64,000 nucleotides of DNA, taken from Streptomyces sp. NBC_00236. Its GTDB lineage: Bacteria; Actinomycetota; Actinomycetes; Streptomycetales; Streptomycetaceae. Location of the stretch: assembly GCF_036195045.1 (NCBI RefSeq), contig NZ_CP108100.1, positions 3,596,001-3,660,000 on the forward strand. Reading direction: 5' to 3'. The notes under the pieces were generated by a model. It did not search any database, had not been told where the DNA came from, and saw only the letters and a program-made list of their open reading frames with translations. Both the position numbers and the translations under genes were made by a program. Below are positions 1-8,124 of the stretch, one piece after another (position 1 is the first letter of the stretch; each line of letters starts with the position of its first letter).

Positions 1-270
1 CTCCGGGACGCCGTCCAGGCCGATCCGTCCGTCCCGCACGGTGATCCGGGCCAGTGGCTCGGCGCCGACCGCGGCGAAACGGCAGTCCTCGTCGGGGCCG
101 GCCAGGCTCTCGAAGAGGAACACCTGGTCCTCACCGAGCAGCCGGCGCAGCTCGGCGCCCAGGGCGAGCGGGGGGTGCGGCGGCAACGGGGTGCGCGCCA
201 CGGTCACCCGCAGGGGTTCGGCGACCGCCCCGGGTGGTGCTGCGGCGGGCTCGACGGCGGTCATGGTCAT
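1..270 (-). CDS. trpE: Anthranilate synthase component I-like protein (TrpE family), N-terminal part, cut by the window edge
   Basis: About 90 codons are visible, starting at an ATG at 270 (a second in-frame ATG is at 264), and the frame stays open to the left edge. After a Pro/Ala-rich lead the protein reads LLGEDQVFLFESLAGPDEDC followed by RFAAVGAEPLARI. This is the N-terminal pattern of chorismate-utilising anthranilate synthase subunits (xVFLxES....RxSxxG). The family makes anthranilate from chorismate and glutamine-derived ammonia. The chorismate-binding core and any fused glutaminase domain lie outside the window, so an isochorismate or aminodeoxychorismate synthase relative cannot be excluded. 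It follows trpDCBA and the sugar genes on the same strand after a 141-nt gap, so it may belong to the operon or have its own promoter. The start is uncertain because the ribosome-binding site (AAGAGA) is weak. Confidence 0.72.
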   Translation of the reverse strand, partial: MTMTAVEPAAAPPGAVAEPLRVTVARTPLPPHPPLALGAELRRLLGEDQVFLFESLAGPDEDCRFAAVGAEPLARITVRDGRIGLDGVPE

Positions 271-411
271 CGCGGGCGGTCTCTTTTCGGTACGGGGGTC
301 GGTCAGCGGCTCGATCCCAGCCAACCAACAGCGCGTACCTGCACGGCAGTCCACTGTTCCGGGCCGGCGGCGGACCACTTCACCGCGCTGCCCGGGAGAC
401 CCCCGGGGCCG

Positions 412-1077
412 CTACCGCACCGTTCCGCCCAGGAGTGCGGCAGCAGCCAGCAGGGCGTCCCGGCAGGAGTCCTCGTCGACGCCGGGGACCGAACAGGCCA
501 GCAGCAGCACCCGGCGGGTCTCCGCGGTCACCGCCTGGTGCACGCCGTCGCGGTGGGCGAACTGCGAGAGCACGCGCTTCTCGTCGGCGAGCACCAGACC
601 GCCCGCCTCCAGCGTCACCGGACCGTCCGCGCCGAGTGCGATGAACTCCTCGGTGCCGTCGGTCAGTCGGAGCGCGACCTCACCCTCCAGCATGTCCCGG
701 TCGAACAGGCCGAGCGCGACGAGGTCGCGTACCGCCACCGCGTTGACGGCGTCGACGGCCGGGTTGATCCTCGGCCAGGCGCCGAGCGGCTTGGCCCGCA
801 GCCCCCGGTCGATCAGCGCCTGCACGGAGGGCGGCCGCTTGTCGGGGTGGCTGCCGATCAGGCGGCTCAACTCCCGGTAGGCGGCGACGTTCGGGGCCGC
901 GCGCACCTCGGCCCGGCTCGCCCCGGTCCACTGCGCGTGCGCCTCGGCCCAGACGTCGTCGGCCGGTGCGGGGCCGGCGGCGGGGATCTGCGCCTCCAGG
1001 GTCAGCACCTGGACGCCGGGCACGAGTGCGCGGGCCTCGGGTGTCACGGCGACCTTGCGGAAGGTGGGGGTCGTCAT
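412..1077 (-). CDS. Free-standing B3/B4 tRNA-binding (PheRS editing-type) domain protein
   Basis: A 221-residue protein whose ATG overlaps the stop of the preceding oxidoreductase gene (ATGA), so it is probably translationally coupled. The fold-typical features are an N-terminal segment with a DDVWAEAHAQW helix, the central stretch RGLRAKPLGAWPRINPAVDAVN and a C-terminal segment ending in VLLLACSVPGVDEDSCRDAL. These match stand-alone B3/B4 proteins, which resemble the editing module of the phenylalanyl-tRNA synthetase beta subunit. In PheRS that module hydrolyses mischarged Tyr-tRNA(Phe). Free-standing members are common in bacteria but poorly characterised. In this operon it could edit tRNA mischarged with a non-canonical aromatic amino acid, or handle an aminoacyl or amino-sugar substrate. 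The family is recognised with fair confidence; the role is inference. Confidence 0.75.
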   Translation of the reverse strand: MTTPTFRKVAVTPEARALVPGVQVLTLEAQIPAAGPAPADDVWAEAHAQWTGASRAEVRAAPNVAAYRELSRLIGSHPDKRPPSVQALIDRGLRAKPLGAWPRINPAVDAVNAVAVRDLVALGLFDRDMLEGEVALRLTDGTEEFIALGADGPVTLEAGGLVLADEKRVLSQFAHRDGVHQAVTAETRRVLLLACSVPGVDEDSCRDALLAAAALLGGTVR

Positions 1078-2387
1078 CGGGTTCCTCCGGAGAAGGTGAA
1101 GGTGTCCAGCGTATGCAGGTTCAGGTCCTCGGCCGTGAGGACGCGTTCGGTGTCGATGAGGATGTTGTAGTGGTTCGGCGCGTGGCACTCGTCGAATCCG
1201 GCCACCCGTCCGATCGGCCCGTCCGGCCCCGACACCACGTCGCCCCGGTCGATGACCGTGCCGGAGGGGAACTCGGCGAAGCCCAGGAATCCCACGTGGT
1301 CGACGCGGTCCCCGGTGGCGGAGGGCCGGTCGGTGGTGGTGACCAGCTCGTGGACGTCGCCGGCCCGCACGCAGCGCGACTGCCAGGGCGACAGCCGCAT
1401 CCCGCGGTCCGTGCGCCGGTGGAACAGCAGCTTCACCAAGTGGGCCGAAACAGGCTCCTTGGCGGACATCCGCAGCCGCTGCTCCTTGGTCCGCCCGATG
1501 CCGTACGCCTCCTCGACGAGGTCGACGATGTGCGGACCCCGGTCCGGTCCGCTGCGTCCGTCGCGCACGACGCGGTGGAAGTCCGCCATGATGCCCGCGT
1601 ACTCGTGGTCGAGGGAGGACTTGAACGCCTCGAAGCCGTCCAGCATGTCGGCGTGCAGCTCCCGGCCGTCCTTGAGGTGCACGGTGATGTCCTTGCGCTC
1701 ACCGGTCTCCAGGGCCCAGTCCAGGTCCACCTGGACGGGTATGCCGCCGGCGGTGGCCAGGGTGAGTTCGGCGACGAACTCGACGCCGGACCTGACGTCC
1801 CCGATCGTGGCGTCGGTCAGCGTGAGGGGGCCGAGCACGGTCTCCAGGGCGTCCAGGGCGTTGGGGCCGTTGTCGATGATGCAACCGCCGCCGCAGCGGT
1901 CGAGGTCCTGGTACCAGCGGTCGGCGCCGGTGTGCTCCTCGATCTTCTCCTGGTAGCGGCTGGTGACGTGCGAGATGAGCTCGGGCTCCGGCAGCCGGTC
2001 CGCCAGGTCCTGGACATGGGTGTTGTAGCGGCGGTGGAAGGCGGTGAACAGGGTCGTGCCGTGCTCGTCGGCCAGCTGGATCAGCCGGTGGGCGTCCGCG
2101 GCGTGGACGGTCAGCGGCTTCTCGCAGCAGACGTGCACACCGGCCCGCAGGGCGTCGGCCACGACCGGGGCGTGCGCGTGGTTGGGCAGGGTGACCACGA
2201 CACCGTCCACCAGCCCGGAGGCGAGGAGGTCGCGGTGGTCCGTGAACATCACGGTCCCCGGCGGGAATCCGGTCAGCTTCGCCTGGTCGAGGTCGCAGAC
2301 GGCGGTCAGCCGCAGCTCCGGGTCGTCCTCGATGGCCTGAAGGAAGAAGGGCGCGATGACGCCCACTCCGATGACTCCGATACGCAT
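1074..2387 (-). CDS. Gfo/Idh/MocA-family NAD(P)-dependent oxidoreductase with an extra C-terminal domain
   Basis: A 437-residue protein. Residues 1-30 (MRIGVIGVGVIAPFFLQAI) form the Rossmann GxGxxA dinucleotide site, and EKP at 89-91 is the hallmark catalytic motif of Gfo/Idh/MocA sugar dehydrogenases. Residues to about 300 complete the usual catalytic domain. Residues about 307-437 form an additional region, rich in Asp and His and containing FDECHAPNHYNILIDTE, that I do not recognise. The usual family length is 330-390. Members oxidise a sugar or cyclitol hydroxyl to a ketone, for example WbpB at C3 of UDP-GlcNAc uronate or inositol dehydrogenases, which prepares a transamination. Two DegT aminotransferases lie in the same operon, which fits that chemistry. 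The stop overlaps the next start by 4 nt. Confidence 0.85.
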   Translation of the reverse strand: MRIGVIGVGVIAPFFLQAIEDDPELRLTAVCDLDQAKLTGFPPGTVMFTDHRDLLASGLVDGVVVTLPNHAHAPVVADALRAGVHVCCEKPLTVHAADAHRLIQLADEHGTTLFTAFHRRYNTHVQDLADRLPEPELISHVTSRYQEKIEEHTGADRWYQDLDRCGGGCIIDNGPNALDALETVLGPLTLTDATIGDVRSGVEFVAELTLATAGGIPVQVDLDWALETGERKDITVHLKDGRELHADMLDGFEAFKSSLDHEYAGIMADFHRVVRDGRSGPDRGPHIVDLVEEAYGIGRTKEQRLRMSAKEPVSAHLVKLLFHRRTDRGMRLSPWQSRCVRAGDVHELVTTTDRPSATGDRVDHVGFLGFAEFPSGTVIDRGDVVSGPDGPIGRVAGFDECHAPNHYNILIDTERVLTAEDLNLHTLDTFTFSGGTR

Positions 2388-2453
2388 GATGGTTCGGTCC
2401 TCTCCGTGTGCTGCGTGGATGGGTGTGCGGATGGGTGCGCGGCTCTGCCGTCG

Positions 2454-2514
2454 GGCGACCGGCCGGAGGCTGCGTGCGGCGCGCTTCAGGCGACCGGCTG
2501 GAGGCTGCGTGCGG
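2454..2514. repeat. Imperfect direct repeat (26 bp, period 35) duplicating the 3' end of the Ldh-family gene
   Basis: Copies at 2454-2479 and 2489-2514 differ at one position. The copy at 2489-2514 contains the last codons and stop of the dehydrogenase gene on the minus strand; the other lies just downstream in the 98-nt gap before the Gfo/Idh/MocA gene. It looks like a slippage or tandem-duplication product at a gene 3' end. Confidence 0.8.
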
Positions 2515-3601
2515 TCAGTGCCTCGGGCGCCCGGACCGTCAGCTGCTCGGCGAGCGCCGCCAGGCCCTCGGCCACCGGTCCCGGCAGCTCCACGCCCTCG
2601 CGCTGCGACTGCGCGTACCGCAGGGCCTCGGGGGCGCCCGGGTAGGTGACGCCCCGCGTCGCGTACGCGGCGGCCGGGGAGTTCGCGACCGTGTCGAGCA
2701 GGATCCGGTTCTCGGCGGCGATGGCGTGCGCGGAGCCGAACGCCGACGGGTCGATCACGATCGCGGTGTGGCCGACGTTGTCGTCGCCCGCCGGTTCGCC
2801 CTTCAGCACGCCGGGCCGGGGGCCGTACGCCGCGCCGGAGAGCGGGCCGCACAGCAGGTCCACCAGGAGGGCGAGCCCGAAGCCCTTGGCGCCACCGGTC
2901 GCGGCGGGCCCGCCGAGCCAGGCGACGTCGGCCTCCTCGGCCATGAAGTCGGCCGGGTCGGAGGTCGGGGTGCCGTCGTGGCGGACCAGCCACTCCTGCG
3001 GGACCTCCCGGCCCTCCCGGTGGGCGGCCTTGATCTTTCCGGTGGCGACCACGGTGGTGCTCATGTCGAGGACGAACGGCGCGCCCTCGGTCACCGGGAC
3101 GGCCGCGCTCAGCGGATTGGTGCCGAGCATCCGGACGGTGCCGCCGAGCGGCGGGGCGACGCCCTGGGCGCCGCAGTTCGTCATCGCCAGGCCGATCAGC
3201 CCGGCGGCGGCCGCCTTCTGCGTGTAGTAGCCGGCGCTGCCGAAGTGGGTGCTGTTGCGTACGGCGACCATGCCGATGCCGGTCTGCCGCGCCTTGGCCA
3301 TGGCGATGTCCATGGCCAGGTCCATGGTGACCAGGCCGAGCCCGCGGTCCCCGTCGAGCAGGGCGGCCCCGGCGGTCTCCTGCACGATGCGCGGTGCGGC
3401 GCCCGCGTCGATCCGGCCGTCGAGCAGGCGGGGGGCGTAGATGTTCACCAGCCCGTTGGTGCCGTGCGTGGTGAAACCGTTCGCGTCGGCGTACGTGATG
3501 ACGTCGGCGGCGGTACGTGCCGATTCGGCGTCCAGGCCGCACTCCGTGAGGACGTTGCGGACGAAGGCGGTGAGCTCGGCGAGGGGAACACGAACGGTCA
3601 T
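2486..3601 (-). CDS. Ldh_2 family (malate/L-lactate/ureidoglycolate-type) dehydrogenase
   Basis: A 371-residue NAD(P)-dependent oxidoreductase of the malate/L-lactate dehydrogenase superfamily, which is unrelated to classical LDH. Family marks are GFTTHGTNGL near the N-terminus (substrate-binding His), the NSTHFGSAGYYTQKAA block and GTNPLSAAVP with TEGAPFVLDMSTT further on. Length is normal. Relatives interconvert alpha-hydroxy and alpha-keto acids or reduce cyclic imines. The specific substrate is unknown; in this operon a 2-hydroxy/2-keto acid or a sugar-derived keto acid is plausible. The ATG at 3601 is preceded by GAGGAC at good spacing. The gap to the upstream M20 gene is 33 nt. Confidence 0.85.
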   Translation of the reverse strand: MTVRVPLAELTAFVRNVLTECGLDAESARTAADVITYADANGFTTHGTNGLVNIYAPRLLDGRIDAGAAPRIVQETAGAALLDGDRGLGLVTMDLAMDIAMAKARQTGIGMVAVRNSTHFGSAGYYTQKAAAAGLIGLAMTNCGAQGVAPPLGGTVRMLGTNPLSAAVPVTEGAPFVLDMSTTVVATGKIKAAHREGREVPQEWLVRHDGTPTSDPADFMAEEADVAWLGGPAATGGAKGFGLALLVDLLCGPLSGAAYGPRPGVLKGEPAGDDNVGHTAIVIDPSAFGSAHAIAAENRILLDTVANSPAAAYATRGVTYPGAPEALRYAQSQREGVELPGPVAEGLAALAEQLTVRAPEALTARSLQPVA

Positions 3602-3634
3602 GGCAAGTCCTCTGTCTTGTGGGTGAATTGGCTT

Positions 3635-4942
3635 TCAGGCGGTGTGCGCGGCGAACGCGTGCACCAGGTCCTTGATGCGCAGGGCGTACGTGTCCAGGTC
3701 GTCCAGGTGCACGAACTCGTCCGCGGTGTGCGCCCCGTTGGCGTCGAGGCGGCCGGGGCCGCAGGCGACGACATAGCGGCCGGGGCCCGGCGCCCAGATG
3801 GCGTCGCAGGTGAAGGCGGAGCCGTCGGCGAGGCCGTCGTGCCGGACGAACCCGGCCTCGTTCAGCAGGAGTTCGGCCTCGGGGTCACGGTTGTTCAGGG
3901 TGGGCAGACCCTGCTTCAGCCAGTCGAGGCGGACGATCCGGCGCCAGTCCTTCACCGTGCGGCGGCTGAACGGGTCATGGGCGTGCAGATGGGAGAACTC
4001 GGTACGGGCCTCCTCGATCAGCACTTCGAGGGAGGCCGCGAGCAGCTCGGCCTGCTCGGTCGCCGGGTAGGCGATGTTGAGGAGCAACTGCCCCGATCCG
4101 TACACCCGGTTGTGCGCGTTGCCGGTGTGCAGGCCGGAGACGCAGAGCTTGGCTCCCATGCCGTGGGCGAGCGGGCCGAGCCGGCGGGCGAGGAAGTCCG
4201 CGAGGAAGCCCAGCAGCACGGTGGCGTTGTGCCCGTCCGCGGGGTGGTCGTCGGTGGAGTCCTGGCCCGCCACCGTGATCCGCGGGGTCATCGCGGCGGT
4301 GCACCCGTCCATGAAGGTGTTGCCGGTCGGTTCGGCGAACACCATCAGGCGGCCGGTGTGGCCCGCGTCGATCAGCGCCCGCGTCCCGTACGTGCCCATC
4401 GCGCCGCCCTCCTCACCGGGCACGGACGCGATCTGCACCTCGATCCGGCCGTCGAGCCCCGGGTCCTCGGCGAAGGCGGCGGCGATCCCGGCCGCGGCGG
4501 CGACACCCGGGCCCTTGTCGTCGACGGCGCCCCGGCCGTGCAGGACCCGGCCCTCCAGGCGCGGCGGGACGTGCGGGCCGACCGTGTCCATGTGGAAGTT
4601 CACGACCAGCCGGCGCTCCTGCGGCTGCGGGGATCCGTACGCGACCACCACGGAGGGCTGTCCGTCCAGGAACCCGGACAGGTCCCGGCCGGCCACCTCC
4701 CGTACCGTGGCCGGCACTTCGGGCCGCTCCAGCAGTTCGGCCGCGGGCGGCCCGTGCAGTGCGGTGCGGAAGCCGCGCTCGGCGGCGCCGGCCAGGAACA
4801 CCCGCTGCGCGCGGGCCGCTCCGTCCAGGGGGCCGCCCTCCAGGGGCGAGACCGAGTCGACGGCCATCAGCTCGGTCAGCCACTGGAGGTCCGCGGCCGC
4901 GAGGCCGCCCTCGGTGCGGGTCGTGCGGGCCGTCTCAGCCAT
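3635..4942 (-). CDS. M20 family metallopeptidase/amidohydrolase (ArgE/DapE/carboxypeptidase G2 type)
   Basis: A 435-residue protein of the M20 zinc hydrolase family. Visible metal-site motifs are NFHMDTVGPH (His plus the following catalytic Asp), GRGAVDDKGPGVAAA (bridging Asp) and VPGEEGGAMGTYG (catalytic Glu-Glu). A lid/dimerisation domain follows, and a C-terminal GAHTADEFVHLDDL block supplies the last His. M20 enzymes hydrolyse amide bonds in N-acyl amino acids, dipeptides or N-acetylated amines. In this operon it could de-N-acylate an amino-sugar intermediate or release a masked product. There is no signal peptide, so it acts in the cytosol. The start overlaps the end of the isomerase gene by 8 nt, which suggests coupling. 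Confidence 0.87.
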   Translation of the reverse strand: MAETARTTRTEGGLAAADLQWLTELMAVDSVSPLEGGPLDGAARAQRVFLAGAAERGFRTALHGPPAAELLERPEVPATVREVAGRDLSGFLDGQPSVVVAYGSPQPQERRLVVNFHMDTVGPHVPPRLEGRVLHGRGAVDDKGPGVAAAAGIAAAFAEDPGLDGRIEVQIASVPGEEGGAMGTYGTRALIDAGHTGRLMVFAEPTGNTFMDGCTAAMTPRITVAGQDSTDDHPADGHNATVLLGFLADFLARRLGPLAHGMGAKLCVSGLHTGNAHNRVYGSGQLLLNIAYPATEQAELLAASLEVLIEEARTEFSHLHAHDPFSRRTVKDWRRIVRLDWLKQGLPTLNNRDPEAELLLNEAGFVRHDGLADGSAFTCDAIWAPGPGRYVVACGPGRLDANGAHTADEFVHLDDLDTYALRIKDLVHAFAAHTA

Positions 4943-5846
4943 GGTGGCTCTCCTCCCAGTACGTACGGCTGTCCGTGATGTCGATGCCGAGCAGCGCGGC
5001 GCAGCGCCGGGCGTACGTGCGGTAGCCGTCGGCGAGTGCGGCCGGATCGCCCGAAAGACCGAGGTGCGGGATGTGGGCGAGATGCGGCTCCAGGCTGTAG
5101 TAGCCGCGGTAGCCGTGCTCCTCCAGCAGCCGCACGCACGCGGCGACGTGGGCCGTGCCCTCGCCGGGCATCGTGAACTCGGCCTGTCCGCCGGAGCGGA
5201 TCCCGTCCTTGATGTGCACGTGCTCCACCCACGGCAGCACCCGGCGCAGGAAGTCGAGGGAGTCGTAGCCGTAGGCGAGCCCGTTGCCCGTGTCGAACAG
5301 CAGCCGCAGGCGAGGGCTCGCGACCTCCTCCAGCATGTGCACGGTGTGCGCGGCGCTCTGCCCGGCCCAGCCCTGGCAGTTCTCGTGCAGCAGGGTCACA
5401 CCGAGGCGCTCGGCCTCCCGGGCCAGCGTCCGCATCCGGCGCAGCGACTCGGTCCGCCACTCGCGCTCCGGCCGGCCGTCGTTGGGGTACGACATGACGC
5501 GCAGCCGGTCGCAGCCGAGCAGCGCCGCCGCCTTCGCGGAGCGCTCCAGCGCCGCGAGCTCTCCGTCCATTCCGGTGGCGACGGTGGTGGACCAGGAGCC
5601 CACCGGGGTGTCCACGACCGGCACCCGCAGGCCCGCGACGATGGTGCGCCGGGCCAGGTCGGCGGCGTCGCCGGCGGGCAGCTCGTGCAGTCCGAGGCCG
5701 TCGACGGTACGCAACTCGATGGCGTCCATGCCCAGTTCGTGGTGGATGGCCAGCTGGCCTGCCAGATCGGGGGCGGCCTCGTCCCCGATGCCGCACAGCC
5801 GGTCCGCGGTGATGCCCAGGAGGTTCGGCACAGACACCGCGCTCAC
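4935..5846 (-). CDS. Sugar phosphate isomerase/epimerase, xylose isomerase-like TIM barrel
   Basis: A 303-residue protein resembling the AP-endonuclease-2 / xylose-isomerase-like barrel family (IolE, IolI, hydroxypyruvate isomerase). Typical elements are HENCQGWAG near mid-protein (metal-binding Glu and Asn), LLFDTGNGLAYGYDSLDFLRR, VEHVHIKDG (metal His and Asp) and GYYSLEPH near the end. Such enzymes isomerise or epimerise sugars and inososes, or dehydrate inososes, through a divalent metal. Together with the Gfo/Idh/MocA enzyme and two DegT aminotransferases this resembles aminocyclitol or amino-sugar assembly. The first GTG (5846) overlaps the previous stop (GTGA) but directly abuts the GGGGAG ribosome-binding site, so the in-frame GTG at 5837 may be the true start. 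Confidence 0.82.
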   Translation of the reverse strand: MSAVSVPNLLGITADRLCGIGDEAAPDLAGQLAIHHELGMDAIELRTVDGLGLHELPAGDAADLARRTIVAGLRVPVVDTPVGSWSTTVATGMDGELAALERSAKAAALLGCDRLRVMSYPNDGRPEREWRTESLRRMRTLAREAERLGVTLLHENCQGWAGQSAAHTVHMLEEVASPRLRLLFDTGNGLAYGYDSLDFLRRVLPWVEHVHIKDGIRSGGQAEFTMPGEGTAHVAACVRLLEEHGYRGYYSLEPHLAHIPHLGLSGDPAALADGYRTYARRCAALLGIDITDSRTYWEESHHG

Positions 5847-6967
5847 CTCCCCGCTGCGTAGAAGCGGCTGACGGCGGCCACGACCTGCTCGGCAGCCCCC
5901 GGCGCCATGTCCGGGTGCAGGGGCAGTGCGAGCGCCTCACGGGAGAGCTGCTCGGCCACGGGGAAGTCACCGGGCCCGTACCCGAGGTGGGCGAAGGCGG
6001 GCTGGAGGTGGAGGGGGCGCGGGTAGTAGACGGCCGTCTCGATGCCCTGGCCGGCCAGATGGGCGCGGAGTTCCTCGCGCTGCTGGGCGCGCACCACGTA
6101 GGTGTAGACGGAGCGGCCCTCGAACCCGGCCGGCGGGGGAAGCAGCGCCGGTCCGAGCGGGCGCAGGCCCTCCTCGTACACGGCGGCGATCTCGCGGCGC
6201 CTGGCCAGGAGCCGGTCCAGGTGCGGGAGTTTGCGCAGCAGGAAGCCGGCGCTCAGCTCGTCCATCCGGCAGTTGAAGCCGAGGAGCTCGTGGTAGAAGC
6301 GCTTGCCGGCGGGCTGGCCGTGGTTGCGCAGCATCCGGGCGGTACGGGCCAGGTCGTCGTCGTCCGTGACGATCATCCCGGCGTCGCCGATGCCGCCCGC
6401 GGGCTTCGCCGGGAAGAAGGAGTAGACCCCGGCGTGCCCGTGCCGGCCGGCGGGCTTGCCGTCCACCTCGGCGCCCAGCGCGATCGCGCTGTCCTCGACC
6501 AGGTGCAGCGAGTGCCGGGCGGCGATCTCCGCGAAGGCGCCCATCTTCGGGGAGCCGCTGAACAGATAGGCCGGCAGGAGCGCCCGGGTGCGGTCGGTGA
6601 CGGCGGCCTCGGCGGCGGCCGGGTCGAGCAGGCCCGTCTCGTACTCGACGTCGGCGAAGACGGGGCGGGCTCCGCGCAGGGCGACGGTGGAGGCGGTGGA
6701 GACGAACGAGAACGCGGGGGTGACGACCTCGTCCCCGTCGCCGAGGCCGAGCGCGGCCAGGACCACGGTCAGTGCTCCGGTGCCGCTCGCCACGGCGACG
6801 GCGTGCGCCGCCCCGGTGCGTGCGGCGATCTCCGCCTCCAGCCGCTCGACCCGGGACTTCAGGATGAACTCGTCGCTCTCGGCGACCTCCTGGAAGACCT
6901 CCACGAGGTCGTCGGCCCAGTCGGCCGAGCGGGCGGGCCAGTCGAAGTACGGGATGACGGTGGTCAC
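5843..6967 (-). CDS. DegT/DnrJ/EryC1/StrS family sugar aminotransferase (first of two)
   Basis: A 374-residue PLP-dependent aminotransferase. SGTGALTVVLAALGLGDGDE binds the PLP phosphate, LVEDSAIALGAE holds the Asp that contacts the pyridine nitrogen, and FFPAKPAGGIGDAGMI carries the Schiff-base Lys at about residue 188. Length is normal for the family, which transfers an amino group from Glu or Gln to keto sugars or keto cyclitols. The next gene upstream is a second member, clearly diverged, which implies two different amination steps or two substrates. The start overlaps the neighbouring stop by 4 nt. Substrate unknown; UDP-3-keto uronates (WbpE-like) or inososes (StsC-like) are options. 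Confidence 0.9.
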   Translation of the reverse strand: MTTVIPYFDWPARSADWADDLVEVFQEVAESDEFILKSRVERLEAEIAARTGAAHAVAVASGTGALTVVLAALGLGDGDEVVTPAFSFVSTASTVALRGARPVFADVEYETGLLDPAAAEAAVTDRTRALLPAYLFSGSPKMGAFAEIAARHSLHLVEDSAIALGAEVDGKPAGRHGHAGVYSFFPAKPAGGIGDAGMIVTDDDDLARTARMLRNHGQPAGKRFYHELLGFNCRMDELSAGFLLRKLPHLDRLLARRREIAAVYEEGLRPLGPALLPPPAGFEGRSVYTYVVRAQQREELRAHLAGQGIETAVYYPRPLHLQPAFAHLGYGPGDFPVAEQLSREALALPLHPDMAPGAAEQVVAAVSRFYAAGR

Positions 6968-8124
6968 GATGCGGCTCCGTAGAAGGCGTGGACGAGGGCG
7001 GCGACGCGGTCGGCCTGCTCATCGGTGAGGTCGGGGTAGAGGGGCAGCGCCAGGGCGCGCCGCGCGGACGCTTCGGACACCGGGACGGGGTGGCGGGAGC
7101 CGGGCAGCGGGGCGAGCAGCGGCTGCTGGGTGAGCGGGCGCGGGTAGTACGCCTCGGTCCCGACCCCGTGGGCCTCCAGGTACGCGGCCAGCTCGTCGCG
7201 GCGGTCGCACTCGATCAGGTACACGTAATAGACCTGGTTGCTCGGCGTCTTGGCGGGCGCCATCCACGGCGTCGTCACGGTCCCGGCGAGCGGGGCGAGC
7301 AGCCGGTCGTAGCGGGCGGCCAGTTCGGCTCGCCGCCCGATCTCCTCGCCGAGGCGCTCCAGGCGGTGCAGCAGGAACGCCGACTGCAGTTCGTCGCAGC
7401 GGCTGTTGTAGCCGATCTCCTGGTAGACGTACGCACCGTCGGTGTCGTACGCGCCGTCCGTGCCCTGGCCGTGCAGGCGCAGCCGCCGGGCGGACGCGGC
7501 GATGTCGTCGTCGTCCGTGAGGAGCATGCCGGCGTCGCCGAGCGAGCCGAGGGTCTTGGTGGGGAAGAAGGAGAGCACCCCGCCGCTGCCCCACAGGCCG
7601 GCGTGCACCCCGCCCGCCCGCATGTCGATGCCCTCGGCACTGTCCTCCAGCAGGAGCAGCCCGTGCCGGTCGGCCAGGTCCTTCAGCGCCTCCATGTCGG
7701 CCATCTGCGAGAACAGGTGCACCGGCATGATCGCCTTGGTGCGCTCGGTGATCGCGGCCTCGGCGCGCTCCGGGTCCATCGCGTAGCTGCCGGGCAGCAC
7801 GTCCACGAGCACCGGCTCGGCGCCCACGTGCAGGACGCACGACGCGCTGGCGAAGAAGGTGTACGCGGGGACGATGACCTCGTCGCCGGGGCCGATGCCC
7901 GCCGCCCGGAGGAGGATCACGAGGGCGTCGGTCCCGTTGGCGACGGCCACCGCGTGCCGGGCGCCGGTGCGCGCGGCGATCGCGGCCTCCAGTTCGGCGG
8001 TGACCGGGCCCGAGGTGAACCGGCCGGAGGCGGCGACCTGGCGGACCATGGCCTCCAGTCGGTCCCGGTCCCGGCGGGCGGAGGCGGCCCCGCTGAAGAA
8101 CGGGATGGCGGTGGCGTCACTCAT
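6964..8124 (-). CDS. DegT/DnrJ/EryC1/StrS family sugar aminotransferase (second of two)
   Basis: A 386-residue PLP enzyme. ANGTDALVILLRAAGIGPGD forms the phosphate cup, LLEDSAEGI holds the pyridine-contacting Asp and SFFPTKTLGSLGDAGM carries the PLP Lys at about residue 190. The xxxFFPxKxLGxxGDAG form is typical of aminotransferases acting on nucleotide-linked keto sugars (WbpE, QdtB, FdtB). I chose the ATG at 8124 because it overlaps the trpA stop by 4 nt and starts right at the conserved IPFFSGAAS region; a longer reading frame upstream only shadows trpA. It probably works in sequence with the neighbouring aminotransferase. Confidence 0.9.
   Translation of the reverse strand: MSDATAIPFFSGAASARRDRDRLEAMVRQVAASGRFTSGPVTAELEAAIAARTGARHAVAVANGTDALVILLRAAGIGPGDEVIVPAYTFFASASCVLHVGAEPVLVDVLPGSYAMDPERAEAAITERTKAIMPVHLFSQMADMEALKDLADRHGLLLLEDSAEGIDMRAGGVHAGLWGSGGVLSFFPTKTLGSLGDAGMLLTDDDDIAASARRLRLHGQGTDGAYDTDGAYVYQEIGYNSRCDELQSAFLLHRLERLGEEIGRRAELAARYDRLLAPLAGTVTTPWMAPAKTPSNQVYYVYLIECDRRDELAAYLEAHGVGTEAYYPRPLTQQPLLAPLPGSRHPVPVSEASARRALALPLYPDLTDEQADRVAALVHAFYGAAS

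Noticed and set aside
271..411. trp-type attenuator or Trp-rich leader peptide before trpE
   Set aside because: A short frame (GTG..., 13 codons) in the gap contains a single Trp codon, not the two or three consecutive ones seen in streptomycete trp leaders, and no clear alternative stem-loops were found.
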